From CAYRVX01 sp964427875 (lineage in GTDB: Bacteria; Planctomycetota; Phycisphaerae; SM23-33), in the NCBI GenBank assembly GCA_964427875.1, contig CAYRVX010000001.1:76550-140549 (forward strand): 64,000 bases of DNA, written 5' to 3'. A program made the position numbers and the translations under genes. This document shows, in pieces, positions 19,290 to 26,697 of the stretch. Each line of letters starts with the position of its first letter. The first letter of the stretch is position 1. The notes under the pieces were generated by a model, which searched no databases, was not told where the DNA came from, and saw only the letters and a list, made by a program, of their open reading frames with translations.

Positions 19290-20285
19290 TCAAGTTACCC
19301 CGGGCCCAGCGGAACCAGAGCGGATGCTGATGATGGAGCAAAGCAGGTCCTGGAATCTCTGGTGCCCTGGAGAGCCGCGGCGCAGTAGCTCGTCCATCTG
19401 GAAGAAGTGGCTAGTGGTCGGAGACTCCCGACGGGCGATGTCGTCCGGCACATCGGCTCGCAAGACGGTCCAGAACTCGAAGAAACCTCGAGCGCGGGCC
19501 TTCTGGTGGCTCTTCTCCGCTTCCCCCAGACGGTTGTGGACGTTGGAGACATCCCGTCCCCCTTTGATCTCGACCGATACCAGAGGACGAACCGCGGACG
19601 GGAGCCTCTCCGTGATGGCGATGTCCGGGTCAGTGGAAAAGGCGATCACCACGATCCGCCCCGCATCGTTTGTCACCAAGATCGTCCGCTTCGTTTCTTC
19701 GGTTACGTGGTCCGCCACCAGGCCCCGGATCAAGTGGAAGATCTCGCGAGTCGCCCTCTGACCGATCCTGGTGTTCTCGCTTCCTCTCAGTTGCGGGCCA
19801 AGTGTGAGGATTTGCAGGTCTCGAACAACGTCGAGGGACAACTGATCCAAACGCTCGACAAGCGTTTCAGCAGAGGCAACAAGGCTTCGGCACAGCGCCG
19901 GGACGTGTTGCCCAGCACTTGCCGAAATGCTGCCTCCCACCTCCATGCTCTTGAAGCGTCCGAAGGGTCCCCGGTTGTAGAACTCCTTTTGAGAGAGACC
20001 CAGCAGAAGCCGGTAGTACCCAAGCAGCAACGGGTCTGCCTCCAGGACGCAGGGGACCGGGAACACGACCTCCCCCCGGAGACCGAAAGAGGCGAGTCGC
20101 TTCAGGCTGGCCTCCGAAACGAACTGGCTGAGCTGCGCGTTCACTCGCGCCAGATCGATTCGGTCCAAGACGCGAGCGAGGGCCCGGTGGAGATACATTT
20201 CGCGTATCGCCTGGAGCCGGTAGTAGAAGGAAACCTGCAAACTCGGCTGAATGCAGGGGAGTTTCAATCCTCCGTCGCGTTCCAT
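19290..20285 (-). CDS. Type II restriction endonuclease, XcyI family (predicted CCCGGG)
   Basis: 331 residues. The protein has the conserved blocks of the XcyI/Cfr9I/XmaI family: YYRLLLGLSQKEFY (about 90-103), DLQILTLGPQLRGSEN (about 156-171) and VSVEIKGGRDVSNVHNRLGEAEKSH (from about 237). The PD-(D/E)XK catalytic set is visible as P220-D221 and E239-I-K241. Family members cut within CCCGGG, so that specificity is inferred. The ATG lies inside the end of the methyltransferase gene (22-bp overlap), so the two are translationally linked with the methylase first. Base composition is visibly less G+C-rich than the flanks, suggesting transfer. Confidence 0.88.
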   Translation of the reverse strand: MERDGGLKLPCIQPSLQVSFYYRLQAIREMYLHRALARVLDRIDLARVNAQLSQFVSEASLKRLASFGLRGEVVFPVPCVLEADPLLLGYYRLLLGLSQKEFYNRGPFGRFKSMEVGGSISASAGQHVPALCRSLVASAETLVERLDQLSLDVVRDLQILTLGPQLRGSENTRIGQRATREIFHLIRGLVADHVTEETKRTILVTNDAGRIVVIAFSTDPDIAITERLPSAVRPLVSVEIKGGRDVSNVHNRLGEAEKSHQKARARGFFEFWTVLRADVPDDIARRESPTTSHFFQMDELLRRGSPGHQRFQDLLCSIISIRSGSAGPGVT

Positions 20286-21208
20286 AGCAAGCAGCTCCGT
20301 CCCAGACGCTTCCTGGCCATCTCCGCGTATTCTGCCTTGAGCTCAATGCCGATGAAACGGCGCCGTAAGTGACGGCACACGACGCCGACAGTTCCGGAGC
20401 CGAAAAAGGGGTCCAGGACGATATCCCTCGGCCGGGAGCTTGCAGTGATGCACGGGATGATCAGGTTCTCAGGAAAGGTGGCGAAGTGCGCCTCGGGGAA
20501 AGGTTCTGTGTTCACTGACCATACCGTGCGCCGGTTCCGCAGCCGACCGTCCCCGTTGGACCTCTCCATGATCGCCCGATGGTCGTAGTAGTAGCGCAGG
20601 GCCTTGGACAGCAAGAAGATGTACTCGTGTGCACGCGTCGGGCGGTCCTTCACCGACTCGGGCTGGCAGTTCGGCTTGTGCCAGATGATGTCGGAGCGCA
20701 AATACCAACCATCCTCCTGGAGACGGAGTGCCAAGCGCCAAGGCACGCCAACCAGGTCCTTGGGTTTCAGGCCCTCGGGAGTGGGAGGCCTGTGATCCAT
20801 GGCTCGGGCCGGGTTCTTCTTGTCGCTATCGCGCCACTTCCGATTGCCGCTGGTATATGAGTCCCCCAGGTTTACCCAAAGCGTTCCGTCATCCCGTAGG
20901 GTCCTGCGGACCTCGCGGAACACCCTCACCAGGTTCTCAATGTACTTGTCCACTCGATCCTCCGCCCCTATCTGGAGACTGTCCTCATAGTCCCGCAGGC
21001 CCCAATAGGGCGGGCTGGTCACACAGCAAGCGAATGTCCCATCGGGGATCATTGCCAGGACAGTCTGTGCGTCTCCCACCAGCACCGCACTGTCGAGGCT
21101 TCCGTGAAGCGCAGGACCTATGTCGCTCAGATTCCGTAGCTTTGATGACATCTTTCTCACTAGCCCATCTCCCGGTTCCCTGTGGCATCTTCGATCATAC
21201 CGGGCCAT
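20264..21208 (-). CDS. DNA (cytosine-N4)-type methyltransferase of the XcyI-family R-M system
   Basis: 314 residues from the ATG at 21208, which has AAGGAG just upstream and overlaps the end of the helicase gene by 14 bp. An internal ATG at 21151 (295 residues) is an alternative. Motif IV TSPPYWG (64-70) precedes motif I DPFFGSGTVG (266-275), the beta-class order of amino-methyltransferases; SPPY with the adjacent XcyI-type nuclease indicates N4-cytosine methylation. It should protect CCCGGG, which occurs repeatedly in this window. It is co-directional with and overlaps the nuclease gene. Protection is presumably made before the nuclease. Confidence 0.88.
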   Translation of the reverse strand: MARYDRRCHREPGDGLVRKMSSKLRNLSDIGPALHGSLDSAVLVGDAQTVLAMIPDGTFACCVTSPPYWGLRDYEDSLQIGAEDRVDKYIENLVRVFREVRRTLRDDGTLWVNLGDSYTSGNRKWRDSDKKNPARAMDHRPPTPEGLKPKDLVGVPWRLALRLQEDGWYLRSDIIWHKPNCQPESVKDRPTRAHEYIFLLSKALRYYYDHRAIMERSNGDGRLRNRRTVWSVNTEPFPEAHFATFPENLIIPCITASSRPRDIVLDPFFGSGTVGVVCRHLRRRFIGIELKAEYAEMARKRLGRSCLLWNATED

Positions 21209-23201
21209 GATCTCCTTGGCAAGCGTTGCCGAACTCGTCGCGGATGATCTCGACGTCGGGCAGGGCCTGGATGAACCCCCGGCCGTAGGAGCGCGTCGCG
21301 ATGCGGGGGTCCAGGACGACCACGATGCCGCGGTCGCTCTTCGTGCGGATCAGGCGCCCGAAGCCCTGCTTGAAGCGGATGATCGCCTCGGGGAGCTGGT
21401 AGTCGCGGAACGGATTGCCGCCCGAGCGCCGGATGGTGTCGATGCGGGCCTCGGTGATCGGCTCGTCCGGAACGGCGAACGGCAGCTTGGCGATGATCAC
21501 GTTGCTCAGCGCCTCGCCGGCGACGTCCACGCCCTGCCAGAAGCTCGTCGTGCCCAGCAGGACCGAGTTGGCCTTCGCGCGGAACCTATCGAGCATGGCC
21601 CCGCGGGAGAGCCCCCAGCCCTGCACGAGCAGCTCGTAGCCGCCCTCCTGGCAGAACTCCTCCAGTTCCTCGGCGGCCGCCTCGAGCATCCGGTAGCTCG
21701 TGAACAGCACGAAGCAGCGGCCCTTTGATTTCTCCACGTAGTAGGCGACGGCCCGGCACGCGGCGGGCACGAAGCGGTCCAGCTCGTTCGGGTTGCCCAG
21801 GTCGGTCTCGACGTGCAGCGTCACCTGCCTGCGAAAGTCGAAGGGGCTGTCGAGCAGGAGCTCTCGGCCTTCGTCCACGCCCAGCCGGGACCGAATGTAC
21901 TCGAAGCCGTGCCGCCCGCCGCGGGCGGTGGCCAGCGTGGCGCTGGTCAGCACGACGGAGCCGACCTTGCCGAACAGCAGCTCGCGCAGGATCGGCGAGA
22001 CGTCGATCGGCGCCGAGGCCAGCGTGACGATCCTCCGGTCGCGGCGCCGTCGCGTAGTGAGCCAGTAGGCGTGGGTGTCGTCGCCCTGGCCGAGGAGCTG
22101 GTCGATCTGGCCGGCCAACTCGCCGCATCGCTGCTCGTAGCCCAGAAGCTCGAACCGGTGGTCCGGATCGCTCACGTCGCGGCGGAGACGCTCCAGCACG
22201 GCCGCCAGTTTCCGCAGCGCCGGCGACAGCTCGTTGGAGACGATGCCGCCCTCGTTGATGCGCCCGTTGGCTGCGATGGCCGGGCCCTTGTAGCTCGCCA
22301 GGGCCTCGAAGAAGCCCTCGGAGGCGTTGGCGGCCCGGACGACCGCGGCGATGGCCTTCTTGTCGCCGATCAGCGCGATCACGCCGCGGTCGGTCCGGTC
22401 GTTGTACAGATCGCGCAGCAGGAAGGCCACCATCGAGCTGCTGACACTTCGCCCGAAGTGGTCGCTGGCCACCTGCTCGACGGTGTGGGCCTCGTCCAGC
22501 ACGGCGAAGTCGTAGTCGCCCAACAGCTTCGCCTGGGCCGCTTTGGCCGCCTGGAGCGCCAGGTCCGAGAAGAACAGCGCGTGGTTGACGACCAGCACGT
22601 TGGCGGCCTGCATCTTGCGGCGGGCGGCCTGGAGGTGGCAGTGGCCGTAATGGTCGCACTGACTGCCCCGGCACGAGCCCGCCTCGCTGCGGACCTTCTC
22701 CCAGACCCCCCGTTCGAGCTCGAAGTCGATGTCCTGTAGCGACCCGCCGGGCGTTTCCATCGCCCACTCCGTGAGGTCCTGGAGCTGCTGCTGGTGGCTG
22801 GCGGAGGCGAAGAGTCGGTCGCGCCCCTTGACCGCCATGGCCAGGCGCCGAAAGCACAGGTAGTTGTTCCGCCCCTTGCCCAGGACGGCCGAGAACTCCA
22901 CCGGCAGCACGTCGTGGAGGAACGGCAGGTCCTTGCCGATGAGCTGCTCCTGAAGCGCGATGGTGTAGGTGGAGATCACGATGCGGCGGCCGTTGTCGGC
23001 CGCGGCGAGGATCCCCGGCACGAGGTACGCGAAGCTCTTGCCCACGCCCGTGCCGGCCTCGACGATCAGGTGCTCCCGGTCGGCAAACGCGCCGGCGACG
23101 GCGCGGGCCATGTCGAGCTGCTGGTCGCGCCGCTCGTAGCTGCTGAGGTGCCCAGAGACCATGCCGCCCGGAGCGAGAATGTCCTCGACGCTCAGCGTCA
23201 T
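21195..23201 (-). CDS. dinG: DinG/XPD-like superfamily 2 DNA helicase
   Basis: 668 residues. Walker A VEAGTGVGKS (about 47-56), four clustered cysteines between about residues 115 and 185 (YLCFRRL, then SCRGSQCDHYGHC) that fit the Fe-S cluster of the XPD/DinG family, DEAH box VLDEAH near residue 233, and motif V/VI-like TSFWQGVDV and RLIRTKSDRG near the C-terminus. These enzymes are 5'-3' ATP-dependent helicases in repair and R-loop removal. The start overlaps the stop of the upstream membrane-protein gene by 4 bp (ATGA), and its end overlaps the methyltransferase start, so it is inside one transcript. The symbol denotes the family, not proven orthology. Confidence 0.9.
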   Translation of the reverse strand: MTLSVEDILAPGGMVSGHLSSYERRDQQLDMARAVAGAFADREHLIVEAGTGVGKSFAYLVPGILAAADNGRRIVISTYTIALQEQLIGKDLPFLHDVLPVEFSAVLGKGRNNYLCFRRLAMAVKGRDRLFASASHQQQLQDLTEWAMETPGGSLQDIDFELERGVWEKVRSEAGSCRGSQCDHYGHCHLQAARRKMQAANVLVVNHALFFSDLALQAAKAAQAKLLGDYDFAVLDEAHTVEQVASDHFGRSVSSSMVAFLLRDLYNDRTDRGVIALIGDKKAIAAVVRAANASEGFFEALASYKGPAIAANGRINEGGIVSNELSPALRKLAAVLERLRRDVSDPDHRFELLGYEQRCGELAGQIDQLLGQGDDTHAYWLTTRRRRDRRIVTLASAPIDVSPILRELLFGKVGSVVLTSATLATARGGRHGFEYIRSRLGVDEGRELLLDSPFDFRRQVTLHVETDLGNPNELDRFVPAACRAVAYYVEKSKGRCFVLFTSYRMLEAAAEELEEFCQEGGYELLVQGWGLSRGAMLDRFRAKANSVLLGTTSFWQGVDVAGEALSNVIIAKLPFAVPDEPITEARIDTIRRSGGNPFRDYQLPEAIIRFKQGFGRLIRTKSDRGIVVVLDPRIATRSYGRGFIQALPDVEIIRDEFGNACQGDHGPV

Positions 23202-23662
23202 CTGCTCAGCGGCCTCGTCCTGGACGCAGGTGCCGACGCGCTCGGCGTCTCAGGCGAGGTCAGGCGTCGGGAGAACTGAAGGATGAACCAGACCGTCCAG
23301 ACCGCGACGATCACGGTGATGAGGGTCGCGAGAATGGTGATCATGGTTCTCCCGCGGACGATCGTCCGCCTCATCGACGAGATGACGCGGTCCTTGGCGA
23401 GCGTCAGCATGGCCAGCATGATCGCGCCGACCGTCGGGGCGATGCTGATCGAGTGGATGCCGCTGTAGAGGAACACGGCCCGCGAGACCTCCTGCCCGGA
23501 CTGGAGGAAGTAGCGAAGCTCCTCGCCGCGGGCCTCGACGTGACCGTTGACCGCCTCGCCCCAGAAGAACCAGTACAGGATCACGTAGGCCAGGAAGTTC
23601 GCCAAGCCGATCATGATGATCCATATGCAGATTCGGGTGCGGCGGTCCATTCCTTCAGCCAT
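23198..23662 (-). CDS. Small membrane protein of unknown function
   Basis: 154 residues; an ATG four codons in (23650) is an alternative start. Three hydrophobic segments are visible: about 10-33, 65-87 and 105-128. The last 25 residues are Ser/Pro/Arg-rich. No catalytic motif was seen. It sits between thiG and the helicase, overlapping the helicase start by 4 bp, so it is co-translated. I do not recognise the family. Confidence 0.7.
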   Translation of the reverse strand: MAEGMDRRTRICIWIIMIGLANFLAYVILYWFFWGEAVNGHVEARGEELRYFLQSGQEVSRAVFLYSGIHSISIAPTVGAIMLAMLTLAKDRVISSMRRTIVRGRTMITILATLITVIVAVWTVWFILQFSRRLTSPETPSASAPASRTRPLSR

Positions 23663-23680
23663 CCGTCATCTCGGGCCCCA

Positions 23681-23713
23681 TGAATCCGCAATCCGCAATT
23701 CGCAATCCGCAAT
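23681..23713 (-). repeat. Heptanucleotide repeat at the thiG stop codon
   Basis: On the thiG strand, units of GATTGCG/AATTGCG alternate. The array begins within the TGA stop of thiG and ends GCGGATTCA. Its 33-bp core is identical to part of the array at 53575-53616, 30 kb away, in the same orientation relative to the preceding gene. Confidence 0.85.
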
Positions 23714-24528
23714 CAGTCGGCCCCGATCACGCCCTCCAGCGGCGAGGAGGCGGTGGCGTAGAGCTTTCTTGGGATTCGCCCGGCCTGATACGCCAGCAGG
23801 CCGCTCTCCAGCGCCAGCCTCATCGCCCGCGCCATCTTCACGGGGTCTTTGGCGCCGGCGATGCCGGTGTTGAGCAGCACGCCGTCGGCGCCGAGCTCCA
23901 TGGCGATCGTCACGTCGCTGGCCGTGCCCACGCCGGCGTCCACGATGACCGGGAAGTCCGCATCGCCGGCCTTGAGCTGCTGGAGGATGATCCGGAGGTT
24001 CCACGGGTTCAGCACGCCCTGCCCGGAGCCGATCGGGCTGCCGGCCGGCATGACCGAATCGGCGCCGGCCTCCTTCAAGCGGACCGCCATCACCGGGTCG
24101 TCCGACGTGTAGCACAGCACGGTGAGCCCCTCGTCCTTTAGCGTCTTCAGCGCCTCCAGCGTGCCGACGGGATCGGGCAGCAGCGTCTTCCTGTCGCCCA
24201 GCACCTCGAGCTTCACCCAGCCGCTGCCGGGGTTCTCCAGCCCCTCCAGCAGTTCCCGCCCCAGCCGGGCCGTGCGGATCGCGTCCTCGGCGTTGAAGCA
24301 CCCGGCCGTGTTCGGCAGCAGCGTGTACTTGCCGGGATCGAGGAAGTCCAGGATGTTCCGCCCGTCGGAGTCCATCATGCGCTCGCGCCGGACGGCCACG
24401 GTGACGACCTCGCAGCCGCTTTCGGGCAGCGCCTCGGCCATCAGCTCGAACGTCTCGTACTTGCCCGTGCCGACGAAGAGGGGATTGTGGATCTCGAAGT
24501 TTCCTATGTGCAGCGCTGGCTTGTCCAT
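23713..24528 (-). CDS. thiG: Thiazole synthase ThiG
   Basis: 271 residues from the ATG at 24528; the frame is open upstream, but this start gives the normal ThiG N-terminus (family about 255 residues). ThiG condenses deoxyxylulose-5-phosphate, dehydroglycine/iminoglycine and ThiS thiocarboxylate into the thiazole of thiamine. Seen: NPLFVGTGKY (15-24), Schiff-base Lys106 in WVKLEVLGD, the phosphate-binding glycine stretches PAGSPIGSG and VDAGVGTASD, and ELGADGVLLNTGIAGA. It lies downstream of thiS in the same direction, with one membrane-protein gene between. The heptanucleotide repeat begins at its stop codon. Confidence 0.96.
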   Translation of the reverse strand: MDKPALHIGNFEIHNPLFVGTGKYETFELMAEALPESGCEVVTVAVRRERMMDSDGRNILDFLDPGKYTLLPNTAGCFNAEDAIRTARLGRELLEGLENPGSGWVKLEVLGDRKTLLPDPVGTLEALKTLKDEGLTVLCYTSDDPVMAVRLKEAGADSVMPAGSPIGSGQGVLNPWNLRIILQQLKAGDADFPVIVDAGVGTASDVTIAMELGADGVLLNTGIAGAKDPVKMARAMRLALESGLLAYQAGRIPRKLYATASSPLEGVIGAD

Positions 24529-24646
24529 TTGGGCCGTCTCTTGTCCAATTGCTTTGGGTTGCCTGCTCTGTGCTCTTCGCGGGGGGGCCCCGGAAGAGGC
24601 GGCGTCAAGGTTGCCACCTATACCCCAAGCCCCACGGGGGCACAAA

Positions 24647-25051
24647 TCAATTCCGTCCGTATTCCTTCCTGTGCTTGAGGAAGCACCCCACGGCCGCGGC
24701 GACGCCCCCGGCGGCGGCCATCGCAATCAGGGCCGCCTGCGCCCGCCCGACGATCCGCCAGCCGAAGATCAGGTCCGACAGCGCAAAGCCCAGGAGGGCG
24801 AGGAAGACCAGCAGGATCACGCTGACGGCCGGCAGAGTCGGCTCGTGGAAATGCCACGCGGCGTGGGGGCGGAACTGCGTCCCGCAGCTCGAGCATCGCT
24901 GCGCGCCGCCGATCGGTCTGGTCCGCAGGCTGCCGCAGGCGGGGCATTTCGGCCCGCGGGCCGCCTCGCCGCCGGCCAGGACGTCGCCAAGCAGCCACCA
25001 CAAGACAACGCCTGCCGCCGCAAGAATGCAGAAGGTCACGATCGTGGCCAT
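24647..25051 (-). CDS. Zinc-ribbon membrane protein between thiS and thiG
   Basis: 134 residues. An N-terminal membrane segment (about 3-21) is followed by a zinc-ribbon-like CPAC-x14/15-CSSC module (about 36-57), a His-containing linker (HAAWHFHEP) and two more membrane segments (about 73-95 and 102-122). Upstream spacing to thiS is 52 bp and downstream to thiG 118 bp, all on the same strand. No family is recognised. Its place in a thiamine operon may be incidental. Confidence 0.7.
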   Translation of the reverse strand: MATIVTFCILAAAGVVLWWLLGDVLAGGEAARGPKCPACGSLRTRPIGGAQRCSSCGTQFRPHAAWHFHEPTLPAVSVILLVFLALLGFALSDLIFGWRIVGRAQAALIAMAAAGGVAAAVGCFLKHRKEYGRN

Positions 25052-25103
25052 GGTTCAGCCTCCGCCCGTCGGCGGCCGGCCGCCAAACGCCGACAGCCCG
25101 CAC

Positions 25104-25304
25104 TCACCCGCCGCCGACCAGCGTCACAATCTCCAGGGCGTCGTTCTCGCAAAGACGTGTCTCGCCGTAGCAGGCCCGGGGGACGATCCGGCGGTTCAGC
25201 TCCACCGCCACGCGCCGCGGCCGGAGCCGCCGCGACGCCAGCAGCTCCGCGACGCTCAGCGCATCGCAAAACTCCTCCCACTTGCCGTTGATCCTGATCC
25301 GCAT
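25104..25304 (-). CDS. thiS: Sulfur carrier protein ThiS
   Basis: 66 residues, the usual ThiS length. Ubiquitin-like start MRIRINGKWEEF, the VAVELNRRIVPR strand typical of the family, and a C-terminus ending VGGG; the terminal Gly is adenylated and then thiocarboxylated to donate sulfur to ThiG. First gene of the thiS-thiG transcript, 34 bp downstream of a good promoter. That short leader leaves no room for a TPP riboswitch. thiF and the other pathway genes are not in the window. Confidence 0.94.
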   Translation of the reverse strand: MRIRINGKWEEFCDALSVAELLASRRLRPRRVAVELNRRIVPRACYGETRLCENDALEIVTLVGGG

Positions 25305-25338
25305 CCGAATCGCTCCCGCAGAGTCCGCTACACGCCCG

Positions 25339-25368
25339 ATTATAGAACGCCGCGCACCGGGCGGTCAA
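25339..25368 (-). promoter_or_regulatory. Promoter of the thiS-thiG operon
   Basis: Minus strand: TTGACC (25363-25368), an 18-bp spacer, perfect TATAAT (25339-25344). It ends 34 bp before the thiS ATG. Confidence 0.65.
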
Positions 25369-25463
25369 GACGCGCGAGAAGACGCTTGCGGCCGGCGCGT
25401 CCCTCGCGTATGCAATCCCTGGATCGCCCGTGAGCTGCAATCTCTGCAACGGGAGGAAGACCC

Positions 25464-26495
25464 ATGGCCATTCGCTGGGGTGTGATCGGCTGCGGCAACG
25501 TCTGCGAGGTGAAGAGCGTCCCCGGGCTCCAGAAGGCCGACGGCAGCGAGGTGGTTGTCGTCATGCGGCGCGACGGCGAGAAGGCCAGGGACTACGCCGA
25601 CCGCCACGGCGTCGCCAGGTGGACCGACGACCCGGACGCGGTCATCGGCGATCCCGAAGTCGATGCCGTCTACGTCGCCACGCCCGTCGGCAATCACATG
25701 GATTACGCCCTGCGGGCCTGCGAGGCGGGCAAGTGCGCCTACGTCGAGAAGCCCATGGCCCGCAACCACGCCGAGTGCATGCGGATGGTCGAGGCCTTCC
25801 GCCGGGCCGGGCTGGGGCTCTTCGTGGCCTACTACCGGCGAGGGCTCGCTCGCTTCCTGAAGACAAAGGACCTCGTCGAGGCCGGGCGAATCGGACGCGT
25901 GACCGGCGTGAACTACCGGCTCTGCCAGCCCCGCCACCGCGTCGTCGACCCGGAGGACCTCCCCTGGCGCCTCGTCGCGGAGCACTCCGGCGGCGGGATC
26001 TTCCTCGACCTCGGCTCGCACACGCTGGACATCCTGGACTTCATTCTGGGCCCGCTGACGGACGTGGCCGGCGGGGGCGCGAACCTCGCGGGTGACTACG
26101 ACGTGGAAGACCGCGTCGTGATGACCTTCCGCACCGAATCCGGCGCGCTGGGGGCCGCCTCGTGGAACTTCGCCACCGATATCGACGAGGACCTCATCGA
26201 GATCACCGGCACGGACGGGCGGATCTCGCTCTCGACGTTCGGCATCGAGCCGGTCCGCCTGAGGAGCCCCGCCGGCGAGGAGAGCTTCGACCTGCCGAAC
26301 CCGAAGCACGTCCAGCAGCCTCTGATCCAGACGATGGTGGACGAGCTGCTCGGGGAGGGCAGGTGCCCCTCGACGGGCGCCTCGGCCGCCCGGACCGCCC
26401 GCGTCATGGACACGGTGCTGGATGGTTACTACGGCGGCCGGGGCGATGAGTACTGGCAGCGCCCGGCGACCTGGCCCGGCCGCCGGCGGCGCTGA
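25464..26495 (+). CDS. Gfo/Idh/MocA family NAD(P)-dependent oxidoreductase
   Basis: 343 residues, GGGAGGA upstream of the ATG. N-terminal Rossmann motif GVIGCGNVCE (6-15), the family signature EKP at 95-97 (YVEKPMA), and the C-terminal alpha/beta domain with GGGIFLDLGSHTLDIL, whose His and Asp are typical active-site residues. Such enzymes oxidise or reduce sugars, inositols and their derivatives and are very numerous in planctomycetes. It is divergent from the thiS operon and followed by the PQQ-protein gene with its own promoter. The substrate cannot be read from the sequence. Confidence 0.93.
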   Translation: MAIRWGVIGCGNVCEVKSVPGLQKADGSEVVVVMRRDGEKARDYADRHGVARWTDDPDAVIGDPEVDAVYVATPVGNHMDYALRACEAGKCAYVEKPMARNHAECMRMVEAFRRAGLGLFVAYYRRGLARFLKTKDLVEAGRIGRVTGVNYRLCQPRHRVVDPEDLPWRLVAEHSGGGIFLDLGSHTLDILDFILGPLTDVAGGGANLAGDYDVEDRVVMTFRTESGALGAASWNFATDIDEDLIEITGTDGRISLSTFGIEPVRLRSPAGEESFDLPNPKHVQQPLIQTMVDELLGEGRCPSTGASAARTARVMDTVLDGYYGGRGDEYWQRPATWPGRRRR

Positions 26496-26599
26496 ACGCC
26501 GGCTGATGAGTCCGCCGCAGGCGCGCGAATCGGCCGGAAGCCCTCGAACTGGCGCGAATCTCCGACGCGCCCCGTGCCGGGAGTCGGGAGAAATCTCAG

Positions 26600-26627
26600 T
26601 TGGTCTTCCCCCGCGCCATGATACAAT
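26600..26627 (+). promoter_or_regulatory. Promoter of the PQQ-propeller protein
   Basis: TTGGTC (26600-26605), a 16-bp spacer, TACAAT (26622-26627). 70 bp upstream of the ATG at 26698. Confidence 0.5.
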
Positions 26628-26697
26628 GCCTGGTATGTGTCGCCGGACCGACGGCGCGGCTCGCCGTCGGTTTGTCTTCCCTGTGGAGCCCGGATGT

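Noticed and set aside
25305..25345. TPP riboswitch before thiS
   Set aside because: The mapped promoter leaves about 34 nt of leader and the CUGAGA hallmark is absent.
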